NCBI RefSeq assembly: GCF_900635155.1
Contig: NZ_LR134002.1
Location: forward strand, 1,674,001-1,738,000
DNA from: Streptococcus sanguinis
Lineage (GTDB): Bacteria; Bacillota; Bacilli; Lactobacillales; Streptococcaceae
Direction: 5' to 3'
Length of the DNA: 64,000 bases
Below, piece after piece: positions 18,440 through 27,702 of this stretch. Each line of letters opens with the position of its first letter. The stretch's first letter is position 1. Made by a program: the position numbers and the translations under genes. The notes under the pieces were generated by a model that did no database searches, was not told the DNA's origin, and saw nothing but the letters and a program-made list of their open reading frames with translations.

Positions 18440-19300
18440 CTACTGACTCATCTCCTTCATCCACCTTGGAATGGCTCTACTGATTGCCGTTGGCAGGACG
18501 ACATAAGCTTCCTGACTCAAATCATCTGCGATAAGAGAGTGAAGAAGGGTTGCAGCCGCCACTCGCTCAAAGAGACTGCTTGACTTAAACTGACCCGCAA
18601 AAGCGGCAATCATACCAGCCAACGTATCTCCCATGCCGCCAGTTGCCTGATAAGGTCCGCCTACTGTCAGCTCAAAGACCTGCTCTTGACCACTTTGATA
18701 GATGGTCGTCCCATGCTTTTTCTGCACAACAATACTGCCCAGAGGCAGCTGATTGACCGCTGCCTGATTGGCTGCCGCTGCCTGATTGGCTGCCGCTGTC
18801 TGATCTGACAAGCTTAAACCCGATAAGCCTTCCCACTCCTTCTGGTGAGGGGTAAAAACTGTTCGGGCTTTTGGAAATGGCAAAGCTGCTTTACTAAAGA
18901 GTGAAATGGCTCCGCCATCCATGATAAGTATCTGCTGTTCTGCCACAGTCTGGACTACCATTCGTAGGATATCTAGACCTAGTTGATTCTCCGCCAAGCC
19001 AGGACCAATCAAGACTAGATCTGATTTGGTCAGTTGCTCTGTCAATCGGTCTTGTTCCTCTAAGTCAAAGGCCATGGCCTCCGGCAAATGACTGTGCAGA
19101 GGGGCGATATTTTCTCTATCTGTAGCAACAGTCACCAGGCCCGCTCCGCTATTGACCGCAGCCAAAGCAGCCATAATGATGGCGCCCCCATAAGGATAGG
19201 TCCCCCCAATCAGTAAGAGACGACCGTAATCGCCCTTGTGACTATCCAAGGGACGTTCCCTGATGACTCTTTTTAAAATATTTTCAGCATTTTTTACCAT
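18440..19300 (-). CDS. nnrD: ADP-dependent NAD(P)H-hydrate dehydratase
   Basis: 286 residues, stand-alone C-terminal YjeF (ribokinase-like) domain. Repairs hydrated NADH and NADPH at the cost of ADP/ATP. Motifs: RLLLIGGTYPYGGAIIMAAL near the N terminus, IGPGL, DGGAISL, TPHQKEW and the nucleotide/catalytic loop GGMGDTLAGMIAAF. The epimerase half (nnrE) is not fused and not adjacent. Odd point: an in-frame 18-bp tandem repeat (18761-18796) gives an Ala/Asn/Gln-rich insertion (AAANQA units) around residues 168-180. Confidence 0.93.
   Translation of the reverse strand: MVKNAENILKRVIRERPLDSHKGDYGRLLLIGGTYPYGGAIIMAALAAVNSGAGLVTVATDRENIAPLHSHLPEAMAFDLEEQDRLTEQLTKSDLVLIGPGLAENQLGLDILRMVVQTVAEQQILIMDGGAISLFSKAALPFPKARTVFTPHQKEWEGLSGLSLSDQTAAANQAAAANQAAVNQLPLGSIVVQKKHGTTIYQSGQEQVFELTVGGPYQATGGMGDTLAGMIAAFAGQFKSSSLFERVAAATLLHSLIADDLSQEAYVVLPTAISRAIPRWMKEMSQ
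18761..18796. repeat. 18-bp tandem repeat inside nnrD
   Basis: TGCCTGATTGGCTGCCGC occurs twice head to tail (18761-18778 and 18779-18796), followed by a partial TGTCTGAT. Being a multiple of three it changes protein length without shifting the frame. Confidence 0.9.
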
Positions 19301-19407
19301 GATATTCTCCTAGACCAACTTCATCCTGCACTTGTCTCAACATGACTAAACCTATCTTCATTATACACTAAAAGGCACCTAAACAGGTGCCTCGTATCGC
19401 AAGAAAG

Positions 19408-20181
19408 CTATTTTCTTCGGAAATCTGCAAATTTTTGTAAGATTCTTGCTGCGACTGCCTTGGGTAAATTTTCCTGAAAAGCGACCTGCTCATCCGCATA
19501 ATCGCTCAATCCTGAGAAATCCCCAACTTGCACAGCGTAGAGAGAATTCTTGAAGAGCTGGATATCATTTTGATCATTACCAAAAGCCACATAGTCCGAA
19601 CCGCAGAGTTCCTTTACAGTTGAAGCTTTATTGGTTTCAGCCGGATTGATATAAAAACATTTCTCATGTTCATGATAGTCTAGACTTAGATTAGGCAAGT
19701 TTGCAAAACGAGCCTGTAAATCCTCTAAGAGTTGCTCATGATTCCCCATGTAAATAACAAGCTTAATAGGATGCTGGAGTTCAGTTAGTTCCAGCTGTCT
19801 TGCCCGCTTGAGAGGATCTACACTGGCAATAAAAGGAATTTTTTCTAAAATCTGGCCGCTGTAATCAAAAGTATTATCAACGAAAAAAGGCAAATTATAT
19901 GTCAAACAAGTATCTAGAATGGCTTGGTAACTTGACTGATGCAGCTGACGCTCAAACATCAGCTGTCCCTTCTGATAAGCTACTCCGCCATTCAGGCCAA
20001 TCACTATCTGCTGGCTCAATTCCGGACCTAATAGTCCCAGACAATCCCGATAGGAGCGCGCCGAAGCAAACAAAACTTCATGCCCAAACTGAGGAGCCGT
20101 TAGCAGAACCTGCTTAATCTCCTCATCAATCGTCATATAATCAAAGGACAAGGTCCCATCCAAATCAAAAACAAATTTCAT
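19408..20181 (-). CDS. HAD superfamily hydrolase, Cof-type
   Basis: 257 residues. Motif I FDLDGTLS (nucleophile Asp6), motif II around LFASARSY, and the C-terminal metal motif [15 protein letters not shown]. Cof-type HAD enzymes dephosphorylate sugar phosphates, flavin or vitamin B6 phosphates; the substrate is not predictable here. The ATG overlaps the folD stop by 4 bp, so the two genes are translationally coupled. Confidence 0.9.
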   Translation of the reverse strand: MKFVFDLDGTLSFDYMTIDEEIKQVLLTAPQFGHEVLFASARSYRDCLGLLGPELSQQIVIGLNGGVAYQKGQLMFERQLHQSSYQAILDTCLTYNLPFFVDNTFDYSGQILEKIPFIASVDPLKRARQLELTELQHPIKLVIYMGNHEQLLEDLQARFANLPNLSLDYHEHEKCFYINPAETNKASTVKELCGSDYVAFGNDQNDIQLFKNSLYAVQVGDFSGLSDYADEQVAFQENLPKAVAARILQKFADFRRK

Positions 20182-21032
20182 GATTCAAGACTCCGTTTAA
20201 AGGCTTGGTAGGTCTGCTCCATCAGCATGGTAATGGTCATAGGACCAACACCTCCAGGTACAGGGGTAATCAGACTAGCAATTTCAGCCACTTCATCAAA
20301 TTTAACGTCGCCAATCAGCTTGCCATTTTCATCTCGGTTCATACCGACATCAATGACAACAGCTCCTTCCTTGACAAAGTCCTTGGTTACAAAATGTCCA
20401 CGACCGATGGCCACCACCAAAATATCTGCCCGCTTAGCAGTCTTAGCTAGATTGTGGGTTCGCGAATGCGTCAGAGTCACTGTCGCATTCTTAGCCAAAA
20501 GCAGTTGAGCCATGGGCTTACCAACAATATTACTCCGCCCGATGACGACCGCTCGCTTGCCTTCTAGTTCAACACCATATTCATGGAACATGGCCATAAT
20601 GCCTGCAGGAGTAGCCGGAATCATAACAGGATGACCGCTCCATAGCTTGCCCATATTAAGCGGATGAAAGCCATCAACATCCTTGTCTGGATCAATGGCC
20701 AGCAGCACAGCTTCATCATCAATATGTTCGGGCAAGGGCAGCTGGACCAAAATTCCATGCCAGTCAGGATTTTGATTATAAGTTTCAATCAAGCTCAAGA
20801 GCTCTTCTTGGCTGGTTTCTTCTGGCAGACGTTCTACCTTACTACGAAAGCCAGCAGCCAAGGCTGAGCGCTCTTTATTACGCACGTAGATTTGACTGGC
20901 TGGATTATTTCCCACCACAATCACTACCAAGCCCGGTACCTGACCTGTCTTTTCTTTGAGGCGAGCCGTTTTTTCGGCTAATTTTTTCTGAAGCTTCTCT
21001 GCCAAACCTCTACCATCAATAATCTGCGCCAT
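20178..21032 (-). CDS. folD: Bifunctional methylenetetrahydrofolate dehydrogenase/cyclohydrolase
   Basis: 284 residues. Interconverts 5,10-methylene- and 10-formyl-tetrahydrofolate, supplying one-carbon units for purines and formyl-Met. Motifs: [18 protein letters not shown] (catalytic Lys), [43 protein letters not shown] (cofactor binding) and [11 protein letters not shown]. Full length and intact. Leads a two-gene unit with the HAD hydrolase. Confidence 0.98.
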   Translation of the reverse strand: MAQIIDGRGLAEKLQKKLAEKTARLKEKTGQVPGLVVIVVGNNPASQIYVRNKERSALAAGFRSKVERLPEETSQEELLSLIETYNQNPDWHGILVQLPLPEHIDDEAVLLAIDPDKDVDGFHPLNMGKLWSGHPVMIPATPAGIMAMFHEYGVELEGKRAVVIGRSNIVGKPMAQLLLAKNATVTLTHSRTHNLAKTAKRADILVVAIGRGHFVTKDFVKEGAVVIDVGMNRDENGKLIGDVKFDEVAEIASLITPVPGGVGPMTITMLMEQTYQAFKRSLES

Positions 21033-21191
21033 GTCATTCTCATTTCTTTTTCATTATCTTTTTCATTATACCAAAAAAATCTGTGCCCAGCCTATAACTT
21101 TTTCTTATACAAGGTTATAAAGCGAGGTTTCATTGGCACCTAGCGGTAAAATTTTCAGACCTACTAAATTTTTTTCAAAATAAGATAAAAA

Positions 21192-21223
21192 GGGTAAAAA
21201 TAAAAAGCAGCAAAGTGCTTTTT
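21192..21223 (-). terminator. Terminator at the DUF1797 stop codon
   Basis: Minus-strand AAAAAGCA-CTTTGC-TGCTTTTT hairpin followed by ATTTTTACCC; the stop codon lies in its 5' arm. Confidence 0.75.
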
Positions 21224-21452
21224 AGTAGAGTAATTCATAAATTTCCATTGCAATCAAATCGATGCTGTCGAAAGTATAGGTCTCACGCGCTGCAACGTCA
21301 CGCAAGGTGAAGACAGAGCCGTTTTCTTCGTCGTAACTGTAAGCTACTTCTGCTACAACCACTCCTTCACGCTCAAAATTACGTTTTAAATTTCCGCCAT
21401 CCTTAGCCATAGCTTCTAAGCGGTTAATAATTCTAACTAAATGTGATTCCAT
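21222..21452 (-). CDS. DUF1797 (YkuJ-like) protein
   Basis: 76 residues. Matches the YkuJ/DUF1797 family of small Firmicutes proteins: N-terminal helix IINRLEAMAKDGG, strands with VVVAEVAYSYDEE, and a C-terminal DSIDLIAMEIYELLY signature. Function unknown. It has an AGGAG ribosome site and its own terminator, so it is probably expressed alone, between folD and the divergent clpE. Confidence 0.88.
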   Translation of the reverse strand: MESHLVRIINRLEAMAKDGGNLKRNFEREGVVVAEVAYSYDEENGSVFTLRDVAARETYTFDSIDLIAMEIYELLY

Positions 21453-21592
21453 TTTGTTTCTCCTATTTACTTAGTTCCCTCTTATTTTACCATAAATAGC
21501 GACTGAAATACCACTAAAAGCCCATTTTTTGTAATTTTTCAAGAATTTGTTTTCATTCTGCTCGGTCTAAGGGAGGTTTTTGTAGTAAATTC

Positions 21593-21620
21593 TTGCAAAG
21601 TTCGAGAATACTGATATAAT
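21593..21620 (+). promoter_or_regulatory. clpE promoter
   Basis: TTGCAA (21593-21598), 16-bp spacer, TATAAT (21615-21620). Confidence 0.75.
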
Positions 21621-21633
21621 GAAACTATAAAAC

Positions 21634-21650
21634 TTTGACTATTTTTGACC
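21634..21650 (+). promoter_or_regulatory. CtsR operator of clpE
   Basis: TTTGACTATTTTTGACC; on the other strand GGTCAAAAATAGTCAAA, a full match to the CtsR heptad direct repeat (A/G)GTCAAANAN(A/G)GTCAAA. It sits just downstream of the expected transcription start, ideal for repression in the absence of heat or misfolding stress. Confidence 0.9.
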
Positions 21651-21701
21651 TTTAATTATTTCTATAAATAGCTTGCACACTAAAAGAAAAGAGGTATCTG
21701 C

Positions 21702-23972
21702 ATGCTTTGTCAAAATTGTAAAATCAATGAATCTACGATTCACCTTTATACCAATGTAAATGGCCATAAACAGCAGGTGGATTTGTGCCAAAACTGCTAC
21801 CAAATCATGAAAACAGACCCTGAACATTCCTTGTTCGGCGGAATTGCTAATGCCAACAATCACGGAACAGATCCTATTGATGACTTCTTCAACAGCCTCA
21901 GCAATTTTCAACAGCCTCAGGAACCAACTACTCCTCCTACCCAATCTGGCGGGGCCTATGGAGGCGGTGGCGGATACGGTTCCAATCCTAGCAAAGGTGG
22001 TCAGCCTCAGCCAAGTCCGCAAAAGCCAAAAGGCATGCTGGAAGAGTTTGGTATCAATGTGACCGAGTTGGCTCGCCGAGGCGAGATTGATCCTGTTATT
22101 GGTCGTGATGAAGAAATCGTCCGTGTCATTGAAATCCTCAACCGCCGCACCAAAAACAATCCTGTTCTCATAGGAGAGCCAGGAGTCGGAAAAACAGCCG
22201 TGGTGGAAGGTCTGGCCCAGAAAATTGTCGATGGTGATGTGCCTCATAAACTCCAAGGCAAAGAAGTTATCCGCCTAGACGTTGTCAGCTTAGTACAGGG
22301 AACTGGTATCCGTGGCCAATTTGAGGAGAGAATGCAGAAGCTCATTGATGAGATTCGTTCTCGTCAAGATGTCATTCTCTTCATTGATGAAATCCATGAA
22401 ATTGTTGGAGCAGGCTCTGCTGGCGATGGCAATATGGACGCTGGGAACATCCTCAAACCAGCTCTGGCTCGCGGAGAACTCCAGATGGTCGGAGCAACCA
22501 CCCTCAACGAATATCGTATCATCGAGAAGGATGCTGCACTTGAGCGTCGTATGCAGCCAGTTAAGGTGGACGAACCAACGGTAGAGGAAACGATTACCAT
22601 CCTCAAAGGAATTCAGAAAAAATACGAAGACTACCATCACGTCAAGTACACAGATGCGGCCATTGAAGCTGCTGCGCTTCTCTCCAACCGCTACATCCAA
22701 GACCGCTTCCTGCCAGACAAGGCTATTGACCTCTTGGATGAGGCTGGTTCCAAGATGAATCTAACCCTCAACTTCGTTGATCCCAAGGTCATTGACCAAC
22801 GTCTGATCGAAGCAGAAAACCTCAAGGCTCAAGCAACCCGCGACGAAGACTTCGAGAAGGCGGCTTACTTCCGGGACCAGATTGCCAAGTACAAGGAACT
22901 CCAGCAGACAAGTGTGCTAGACAAGGATACTCCGATTATCAGCGAGAAAACGATTGAGCACATCGTAGAGCAAAAGACCAATATTCCAGTCGGCGACCTC
23001 AAAGAAAAAGAACAGTCTCAACTAGTTAATCTCTCTAGTGACTTAAAGGCTCATGTCATCGGTCAAGACGATGCTGTAGATAAGATTGCCAAGGCCATCC
23101 GCCGCAACCGAGTCGGACTAGGAAGTCCTAATCGCCCAATCGGCAGCTTCCTCTTTGTCGGACCAACTGGTGTCGGTAAGACAGAGCTGTCTAAGCAATT
23201 AGCCATTGAGCTCTTTGGCTCGGCTGACAGCATGATTCGCTTTGATATGAGTGAATATATGGAAAAACACAGCGTGGCCAAGCTGGTCGGTGCGCCTCCG
23301 GGCTATGTCGGCTATGATGAAGCTGGTCAATTGACTGAGCGCGTTCGCCGCAATCCTTACTCACTCATTCTGCTGGATGAGGTGGAAAAGGCCCATCCCG
23401 ATGTTATGCACATGTTCCTGCAGGTTCTAGATGATGGCCGCCTGACCGATGGCCAAGGCCGGACTGTCAGCTTCAAGGACACCATTATCATCATGACATC
23501 CAATGCCGGAACTGGCAAAGCTGAAGCCAGCGTTGGCTTTGGAGCAGCGCGTGAAGGCCGCACTAACTCCGTTTTGGGTGAATTGGGGAACTTCTTCAGT
23601 CCTGAGTTTATGAACCGCTTTGACGGCATTATCGAATTCCAGGCGCTCAGCAAGGACGATCTGCTGCAAATCGTCAACCTTATGCTGGACGATGTTAATC
23701 AACGTTTGGCAACCAACGACATTCATCTGGATGTTACAGAGAAGGTCAAAGAAAAATTGGTTGACCTGGGCTACGATCCAAAAATGGGGGCTCGCCCACT
23801 ACGCCGTACCATTCAGGACCATATCGAAGATGCTATTACTGACTTTTATCTGGAAAATCCAAGCGAAAAAGAGCTCAAAGCTATCATGACCAGCAATGGC
23901 AAGATTCTCATCAAGTCAGCCAAGAAAACTGAAAGCACAGAGTCCGTTAATTCATCACAAGAAGAAAAATAA
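21702..23972 (+). CDS. clpE: ATP-dependent Clp protease ATP-binding subunit ClpE
   Basis: 756 residues. HSP100 unfoldase that feeds ClpP. The N-terminal zinc finger ([11 protein letters not shown] and [11 protein letters not shown], two CxxC) defines ClpE against ClpC. A Gly/Pro/Gln-rich linker (about 65-110) follows, then AAA domain 1 (GEPGVGKTA), a UVR-type segment ([20 protein letters not shown]) and AAA domain 2 (GPTGVGKTE) with the ClpP-binding region. Start has AGAGG upstream. Under a promoter overlapped by a CtsR operator. Confidence 0.98.
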   Translation: MLCQNCKINESTIHLYTNVNGHKQQVDLCQNCYQIMKTDPEHSLFGGIANANNHGTDPIDDFFNSLSNFQQPQEPTTPPTQSGGAYGGGGGYGSNPSKGGQPQPSPQKPKGMLEEFGINVTELARRGEIDPVIGRDEEIVRVIEILNRRTKNNPVLIGEPGVGKTAVVEGLAQKIVDGDVPHKLQGKEVIRLDVVSLVQGTGIRGQFEERMQKLIDEIRSRQDVILFIDEIHEIVGAGSAGDGNMDAGNILKPALARGELQMVGATTLNEYRIIEKDAALERRMQPVKVDEPTVEETITILKGIQKKYEDYHHVKYTDAAIEAAALLSNRYIQDRFLPDKAIDLLDEAGSKMNLTLNFVDPKVIDQRLIEAENLKAQATRDEDFEKAAYFRDQIAKYKELQQTSVLDKDTPIISEKTIEHIVEQKTNIPVGDLKEKEQSQLVNLSSDLKAHVIGQDDAVDKIAKAIRRNRVGLGSPNRPIGSFLFVGPTGVGKTELSKQLAIELFGSADSMIRFDMSEYMEKHSVAKLVGAPPGYVGYDEAGQLTERVRRNPYSLILLDEVEKAHPDVMHMFLQVLDDGRLTDGQGRTVSFKDTIIIMTSNAGTGKAEASVGFGAAREGRTNSVLGELGNFFSPEFMNRFDGIIEFQALSKDDLLQIVNLMLDDVNQRLATNDIHLDVTEKVKEKLVDLGYDPKMGARPLRRTIQDHIEDAITDFYLENPSEKELKAIMTSNGKILIKSAKKTESTESVNSSQEEK

Positions 23973-23981
23973 ATGTCGATA

Positions 23982-24024
23982 AAATAGAGCAGAAAACAGT
24001 TAGTTTTCTGCTCTATTTCTTTAT
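23982..24024. terminator. Bidirectional terminator between clpE and the GyrI-like gene
   Basis: AAATAGAGCAGAAAAC / GTTTTCTGCTCTATTT, a perfect 16-bp stem with an AGTTA loop, T-rich after it on the plus strand and A-rich before it. Serves the convergent genes clpE (+) and 24021-24635 (-). Confidence 0.85.
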
Positions 24025-24635
24025 TGATCTTTCTGAACCTTGTAGCGCAGAATTGTTTTCAGCTTGCTAGGATCTGTCCGATTCAGATTATTGAGATAGA
24101 TTTCTCTATGAGTGTCTGAAATCCGTGTCAGCTGGTGATTCTGGCAAAAGGTATCCATTTTAGCAAAGGATTGAGGTTCTTCATCAAAAGGTCCTAGGTG
24201 CAGCATGGAGACACACGCTCCTTCCGTCATTTCCTTAAAACGAATCTCGTCATAGAGAGGATTAGGCTTTTTGACACGGACTTGTTCCAGAGCCTTTTTC
24301 ACCATCTCTCCAGTGATAAAGTCTGGCTGCCCAATCATAATAGTATAGATCAATTCTTCTTTAATCAGTTCTCCTGCTCGCTCTTGCTGCCAAAGTCCTT
24401 CCAAGGGATAGACTGTAAAATCAGTAAATTCTTGCTCGGCCGCTGTCTTTTTGTAGTTCATCTTGATAGCATAGGCTAAGCTGTACAGAGCACCAACTCG
24501 TTCCGAAAAGTCAGCAGCATTAGGATTGCCCTTGCCGTCAATCATGATAAAAGACTGGGCAGGAACATCTATGAGACAGGGTTCAGACTTGATTTGATAT
24601 ATTTCTCGATTAGCTTTTCTCCATTCATATTTCAT
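24021..24635 (-). CDS. GyrI-like small-molecule-binding domain protein
   Basis: 204 residues. Resembles the GyrI/SOUL-like fold used to sense or hold small molecules: N-terminal VPAQSFIMIDGKGNPN, a central region with TVYPLEGLWQQ, and a C-terminal MLHLGPFDEEPQSFAKMD. No DNA-binding domain is present. It follows the WYL regulator by 59 bp on the same strand, so the pair probably forms an operon. Ligand unknown. Confidence 0.8.
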   Translation of the reverse strand: MKYEWRKANREIYQIKSEPCLIDVPAQSFIMIDGKGNPNAADFSERVGALYSLAYAIKMNYKKTAAEQEFTDFTVYPLEGLWQQERAGELIKEELIYTIMIGQPDFITGEMVKKALEQVRVKKPNPLYDEIRFKEMTEGACVSMLHLGPFDEEPQSFAKMDTFCQNHQLTRISDTHREIYLNNLNRTDPSKLKTILRYKVQKDQ

Positions 24636-24694
24636 GAGAGAGCCCTCCTTTCTTTACTAGAAACAGTATAGCAAAGAAAAGCTGACAACCTCTG

Positions 24695-25594
24695 TCAGCT
24701 TTTATAAATATCGGTAATAGCTTTTAACTTTTCTTTGAATTCTTCCCGTAACCGAGGCGGCTCCAAGATTTCAACTCCATCCAAAAAGGATAGCAAGTAG
24801 GTATAAAGACTATCGTGACTCGGCAAATGGGTTTGGACATAAAGTCTCCCATCAGTCTCCTCTATCTCTACTTCTGAAAACTCCTCGTACACTCTAAAGG
24901 CATGCTTCCGGTCAAATTTCAAGAGGACTTTTACAGTGCCTCCTAGCCGCTCCTCAGGACTAAATGTCTCATCCAAGACTCTCTGCTTAAATCTTTCCTC
25001 TAACATTTGACAGTCTCTCATTCTGCTGAGTTTAAAAAAACGCGGAGCTTGTCTTAAACGACAAAAGCCAGCAACATACCAATCTTGACTTTTAAATACT
25101 AACTTCAGCGCCTCTATCTTGCGCTGCTCTCTTTCTCCTCGCCCATTCAAATAAGAAAATGACAAGACTCTTCTTTGCAAGATCGCCTGATTAATGGTAT
25201 CAAACAGTTCTTTCTGATCTGCTTTCTTGCGCCAATCAGTGAAATCCACCTCTAGCCAGGATGTTGCCTGAACTTGAAACAAGGACTGCAGCTTAGCCAA
25301 GGTCTCTACCTGCTCGCCATCTGTTAAAATCTGGAAGCCTTGAAGAGCAGCTAATAGCTCATCCCTCTCCGACTCTGAAAACAAGGCCTTGTCTAATACA
25401 AAATCCTTCATCAGAAAAATGCCCCCGCCCTTGCCAGGGCTGCAATAGATGGGGATTCCTGCCAAACTTAGCTTATCCACATCTCGATAGATAGTCCGAA
25501 TAGATACTTCAAATAGTGAGGCTAATTCGGGAGCTGTTTTGTGGCCCTGCTCTAAAAGAAGATATAAGATTTTAAAAAGTCTGCTTTCTGTCAT
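24695..25594 (-). CDS. HTH/WYL-domain transcriptional regulator (YafY-like)
   Basis: 299 residues. N-terminal winged HTH of the HTH_11 type (residues 1-60, GHKTAPELASLFEVSIRTIY RD), a linker, a WYL domain (about 135-205, VLSFSYLNGRGE and DWYVAGFCRLR) and a C-terminal WCX extension. WYL proteins sense nucleic acid ligands or metabolites. The next gene downstream encodes a GyrI-like binding protein, the likely co-regulated partner. Divergent from the Nudix gene at 25819. Confidence 0.9.
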   Translation of the reverse strand: MTESRLFKILYLLLEQGHKTAPELASLFEVSIRTIYRDVDKLSLAGIPIYCSPGKGGGIFLMKDFVLDKALFSESERDELLAALQGFQILTDGEQVETLAKLQSLFQVQATSWLEVDFTDWRKKADQKELFDTINQAILQRRVLSFSYLNGRGEREQRKIEALKLVFKSQDWYVAGFCRLRQAPRFFKLSRMRDCQMLEERFKQRVLDETFSPEERLGGTVKVLLKFDRKHAFRVYEEFSEVEIEETDGRLYVQTHLPSHDSLYTYLLSFLDGVEILEPPRLREEFKEKLKAITDIYKS

Positions 25595-25754
25595 AAAACC
25601 ACCTCGCTACTATTATAACAATTTCTCCTATAAATGTTTTACTATTCCCATAAAGAAGATTTTTTTAAACGGTCGGAGGAAGGAATTTATTATTTGAAGG
25701 GGATTTCTTTCAAGGACTATCATTCTTTTTCTGTCCAATAAACCGAGTAAATTC

Positions 25755-25783
25755 TTGACAGCTGGTCCTTAGTCCATTATGAT
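25755..25783 (+). promoter_or_regulatory. Promoter of the plus-strand Nudix gene
   Basis: TTGACA (25755-25760), 17-bp spacer, TATGAT (25778-25783); a near-consensus sigma-A promoter 35 bp before the ATG. Confidence 0.8.
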
Positions 25784-25818
25784 AGATAGTAAACTGACTA
25801 GAGATTGAGGATATTAGA

Positions 25819-26268
25819 ATGACAAATCCAACCTTTGGTGAAAAGGAAGCAAATGTAGAATATGTGAGCCGCTACGGAGTCTATGCCGTCATCCCAGATG
25901 AAAAGAAAGAAAAGATTATTTTGGTCCAGGCGCCTAATGGGGCTTGGTTTCTGCCCGGTGGAGAGATTGAAGAGGGGGAAAACCATCAGACTGCTCTTGA
26001 ACGCGAGCTGATGGAAGAACTTGGATTCACAGCCCAGCTTGGCCGCTATCTTGGACAAGCTGATGAATATTTTTACTCTCGCCATCGCGACACCTATTTT
26101 TACAATCCAGCCTACCTGTATGAGGTCACCTCTTTCCAAGAAGTCCAAAAACCGTTGGAAGATTTCAATCAGCTTGCCTGGTTCCCAGTCGATGAAGCTA
26201 TCGAAACACTCAAACGCGGCAGCCATAAATGGGGTATCCAAGCTTGGAAAAATGCGCTTAAAGCTTAA
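25819..26268 (+). CDS. Nudix hydrolase (MutT-like)
   Basis: 149 residues. Canonical Nudix box GGEIEEGENHQTALERELME followed by ELGF, all metal ligands present. Hydrolyses a nucleoside diphosphate derivative, possibly 8-oxo-dGTP; sequence cannot decide. Short strong-promoter transcription unit. About 70 bp separate it from the next gene, which has its own promoter. Confidence 0.9.
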   Translation: MTNPTFGEKEANVEYVSRYGVYAVIPDEKKEKIILVQAPNGAWFLPGGEIEEGENHQTALERELMEELGFTAQLGRYLGQADEYFYSRHRDTYFYNPAYLYEVTSFQEVQKPLEDFNQLAWFPVDEAIETLKRGSHKWGIQAWKNALKA

Positions 26269-26276
26269 AGAAATCA

Positions 26277-26305
26277 TTCACAATTTATAGCAAATATGTT
26301 ATAAT
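26277..26305 (+). promoter_or_regulatory. Promoter of the DUF1827 gene
   Basis: TTCACA (26277-26282), 17-bp spacer, TATAAT (26300-26305). Confidence 0.65.
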
Positions 26306-26335
26306 AATAGCAGGTATAAAGCAGGAGGAAATCGT

Positions 26336-26638
26336 ATGAAGCTTATTAATACAACAAACAGTCATGCTGACCTTGTCAAAAGCCAATTGGAAAGCACCGA
26401 TGCGATATTAGTCGAAGTTTATTCTGCTGGGAACAGCGATGTTGTTTTTACACAAGCTCCTCTTCACTATGAAATTTTGATTTCAAACATGCACCGTGCT
26501 GTACGCGAACAGGAAATCGAAAAAATTAGAGAATTTTTCTTGAAGAGAAAAATTGATGCAAATGCTATTGATAAAGCTGCTATCCGAACGATTTACGCTA
26601 ATAATCTAATCGAAATTTCCATTCCTGTTAAACAGTAA
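26336..26638 (+). CDS. DUF1827 family protein
   Basis: 100 residues, recognised as the lactic-acid-bacterial DUF1827 family (MKLINTTNSHADLVKSQLES start). Soluble alpha/beta-looking protein with no catalytic motif I can name. Ribosome site GCAGGAGGAAATC is strong. Ends at a bidirectional terminator shared with the convergent acetyltransferase gene. Confidence 0.85.
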   Translation: MKLINTTNSHADLVKSQLESTDAILVEVYSAGNSDVVFTQAPLHYEILISNMHRAVREQEIEKIREFFLKRKIDANAIDKAAIRTIYANNLIEISIPVKQ

Positions 26639-26667
26639 AAACTAAGGCCTGGCCTTAGTTTTTTATT
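26638..26667. terminator. Bidirectional terminator between DUF1827 and GNAT genes
   Basis: AAAACTAAGGC-CTG-GCCTTAGTTTT followed by TTATTG on the plus strand and preceded by As. Confidence 0.8.
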
Positions 26668-27097
26668 GTTTATAGATCATGGTAATGTGAGGTGTCGATT
26701 CAAAAATAAAAGGTTGACCAACTGACTTGAAGCCATACTTTTCATAGAGAGCAGCCACCTGCTTCTGAGCCTCTATTTCAATTTCCTTTCCTGGCCATTT
26801 TTCAGCACATAATTGCAAGATTTCTCTGATAAGCTGTCCTCCTAAGCCCTGTCCTTGTACAGACCGAGCTGTGACTACTCGACCAAAGACTAAATGCTCT
26901 CCCTCTTCAAAGACCCGAGCATAAGCATCAATTTCCCCTTTTTCATTAGCATGGTAAACGTGCACTGCTTCTAGGTCCTTCTCATCCAGTTCATGATAAA
27001 TGCGCTCCTGCTCCACCACAAAGGTGTCAATGCGCAATTTTAAAATTTGATAAAATTCTATCGGGTTCAACTCAGTTAATTTTTTCCTAGACCACAT
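26663..27097 (-). CDS. GNAT family N-acetyltransferase, ElaA-like
   Basis: 144 residues from 27097. ElaA-type GNAT: start WSRKKLTELNPIEFYQILKL, RVVTARSVQGQGLGGQLIRE (acetyl-CoA binding RxxGxG) and EIEAQKQVAALYEKYGF. Substrate unknown. The open frame reaches 27142, but AGAGGAAACAAGT directly precedes the ATG at 27097 and family members start there. Divergent from a MarR regulator across 61 bp, suggesting shared control. Confidence 0.88.
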   Translation of the reverse strand: MWSRKKLTELNPIEFYQILKLRIDTFVVEQERIYHELDEKDLEAVHVYHANEKGEIDAYARVFEEGEHLVFGRVVTARSVQGQGLGGQLIREILQLCAEKWPGKEIEIEAQKQVAALYEKYGFKSVGQPFIFESTPHITMIYKQ

Positions 27098-27099
27098 AC

Positions 27100-27144
27100 T
27101 TGTTTCCTCTATCTTTTTAATGTATAATAAATGCAAATGCAACT
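27100..27144 (+). promoter_or_regulatory. marR promoter and candidate MarR operator
   Basis: TTGTTT (27100-27105), 17-bp spacer, TATAAT (27123-27128), then ATGCAAATGCAACT (27131-27144) at the expected start of transcription. A related palindrome, AGTTGTAAATGCAACT, forms the terminator of the same gene. Confidence 0.5.
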
Positions 27145-27158
27145 ATCAAGGAGTTCCT

Positions 27159-27575
27159 ATGGATTACCGTCAACTTTTCCGGCAAATGGGATTTATTTCC
27201 AGACAGGCCATGATGAAAATGAATCAGAAAGCCAGTAACTATGGCCTAGACAATAATTTGTTTCTACTGCTCATTCGCATCGTCGAAAATGAAGGTCTCA
27301 GCCAATCACAACTGGCAGAGATGGTGCAGATTGACAAGACTACGCTCAGCCGCTCTTTACGAAAGTTGGAAGATAGGGGCTTGATTATCAAAAAGACCAA
27401 AGCTCAAAATAAGAAGTTCAAAGAGCTCTATCCTAGCAGTCAGGCTCTCAAACTCTACGACCAGCTAATTGGCTTTGAAAATACCTATGCCAGTCAAGCC
27501 CTCCAGCAACTGACTTCCTCTGAGCTCTTTCAGCTCCAAAACATTCTAGCTAAAATAGACACTACTAAGGTATAA
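27159..27575 (+). CDS. MarR family transcriptional regulator
   Basis: 138 residues from ATG 27159, which has AAGGAG six bases upstream; the open frame extends to 27120 but without a ribosome site. Winged helix with recognition region LSQSQLAEMVQIDKTTLSRS LRKLEDRGLI and dimerising end helices. Probably controls itself and the divergent acetyltransferase. Not the AdcR or FabT sort as far as I can tell. Confidence 0.9.
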   Translation: MDYRQLFRQMGFISRQAMMKMNQKASNYGLDNNLFLLLIRIVENEGLSQSQLAEMVQIDKTTLSRSLRKLEDRGLIIKKTKAQNKKFKELYPSSQALKLYDQLIGFENTYASQALQQLTSSELFQLQNILAKIDTTKV

Positions 27576-27586
27576 CTAGTATAACA

Positions 27587-27615
27587 AAAAACAGTTGTAA
27601 ATGCAACTGTTTTTC
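27587..27615. terminator. Terminator of the MarR gene
   Basis: AACAGTTG-TAAATG-CAACTGTT flanked by As and TTTTTCT; active in the plus direction. Confidence 0.75.
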
Positions 27616-27653
27616 TAAGCTAGCTCCAAACCAAAACATCCTCAAATCTATCT

Positions 27654-27694
27654 AAAAAATGGCTTACCACTAAAGGGCAAAGCCATTTTTTATT
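27654..27694 (-). terminator. ileS terminator
   Basis: Minus-strand AAAAATGGCTT / AAGCCATTTTT stem followed by a T run, 10-45 bp past the ileS stop. Confidence 0.75.
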
Positions 27695-27702
27695 TTGGAA
27701 AC

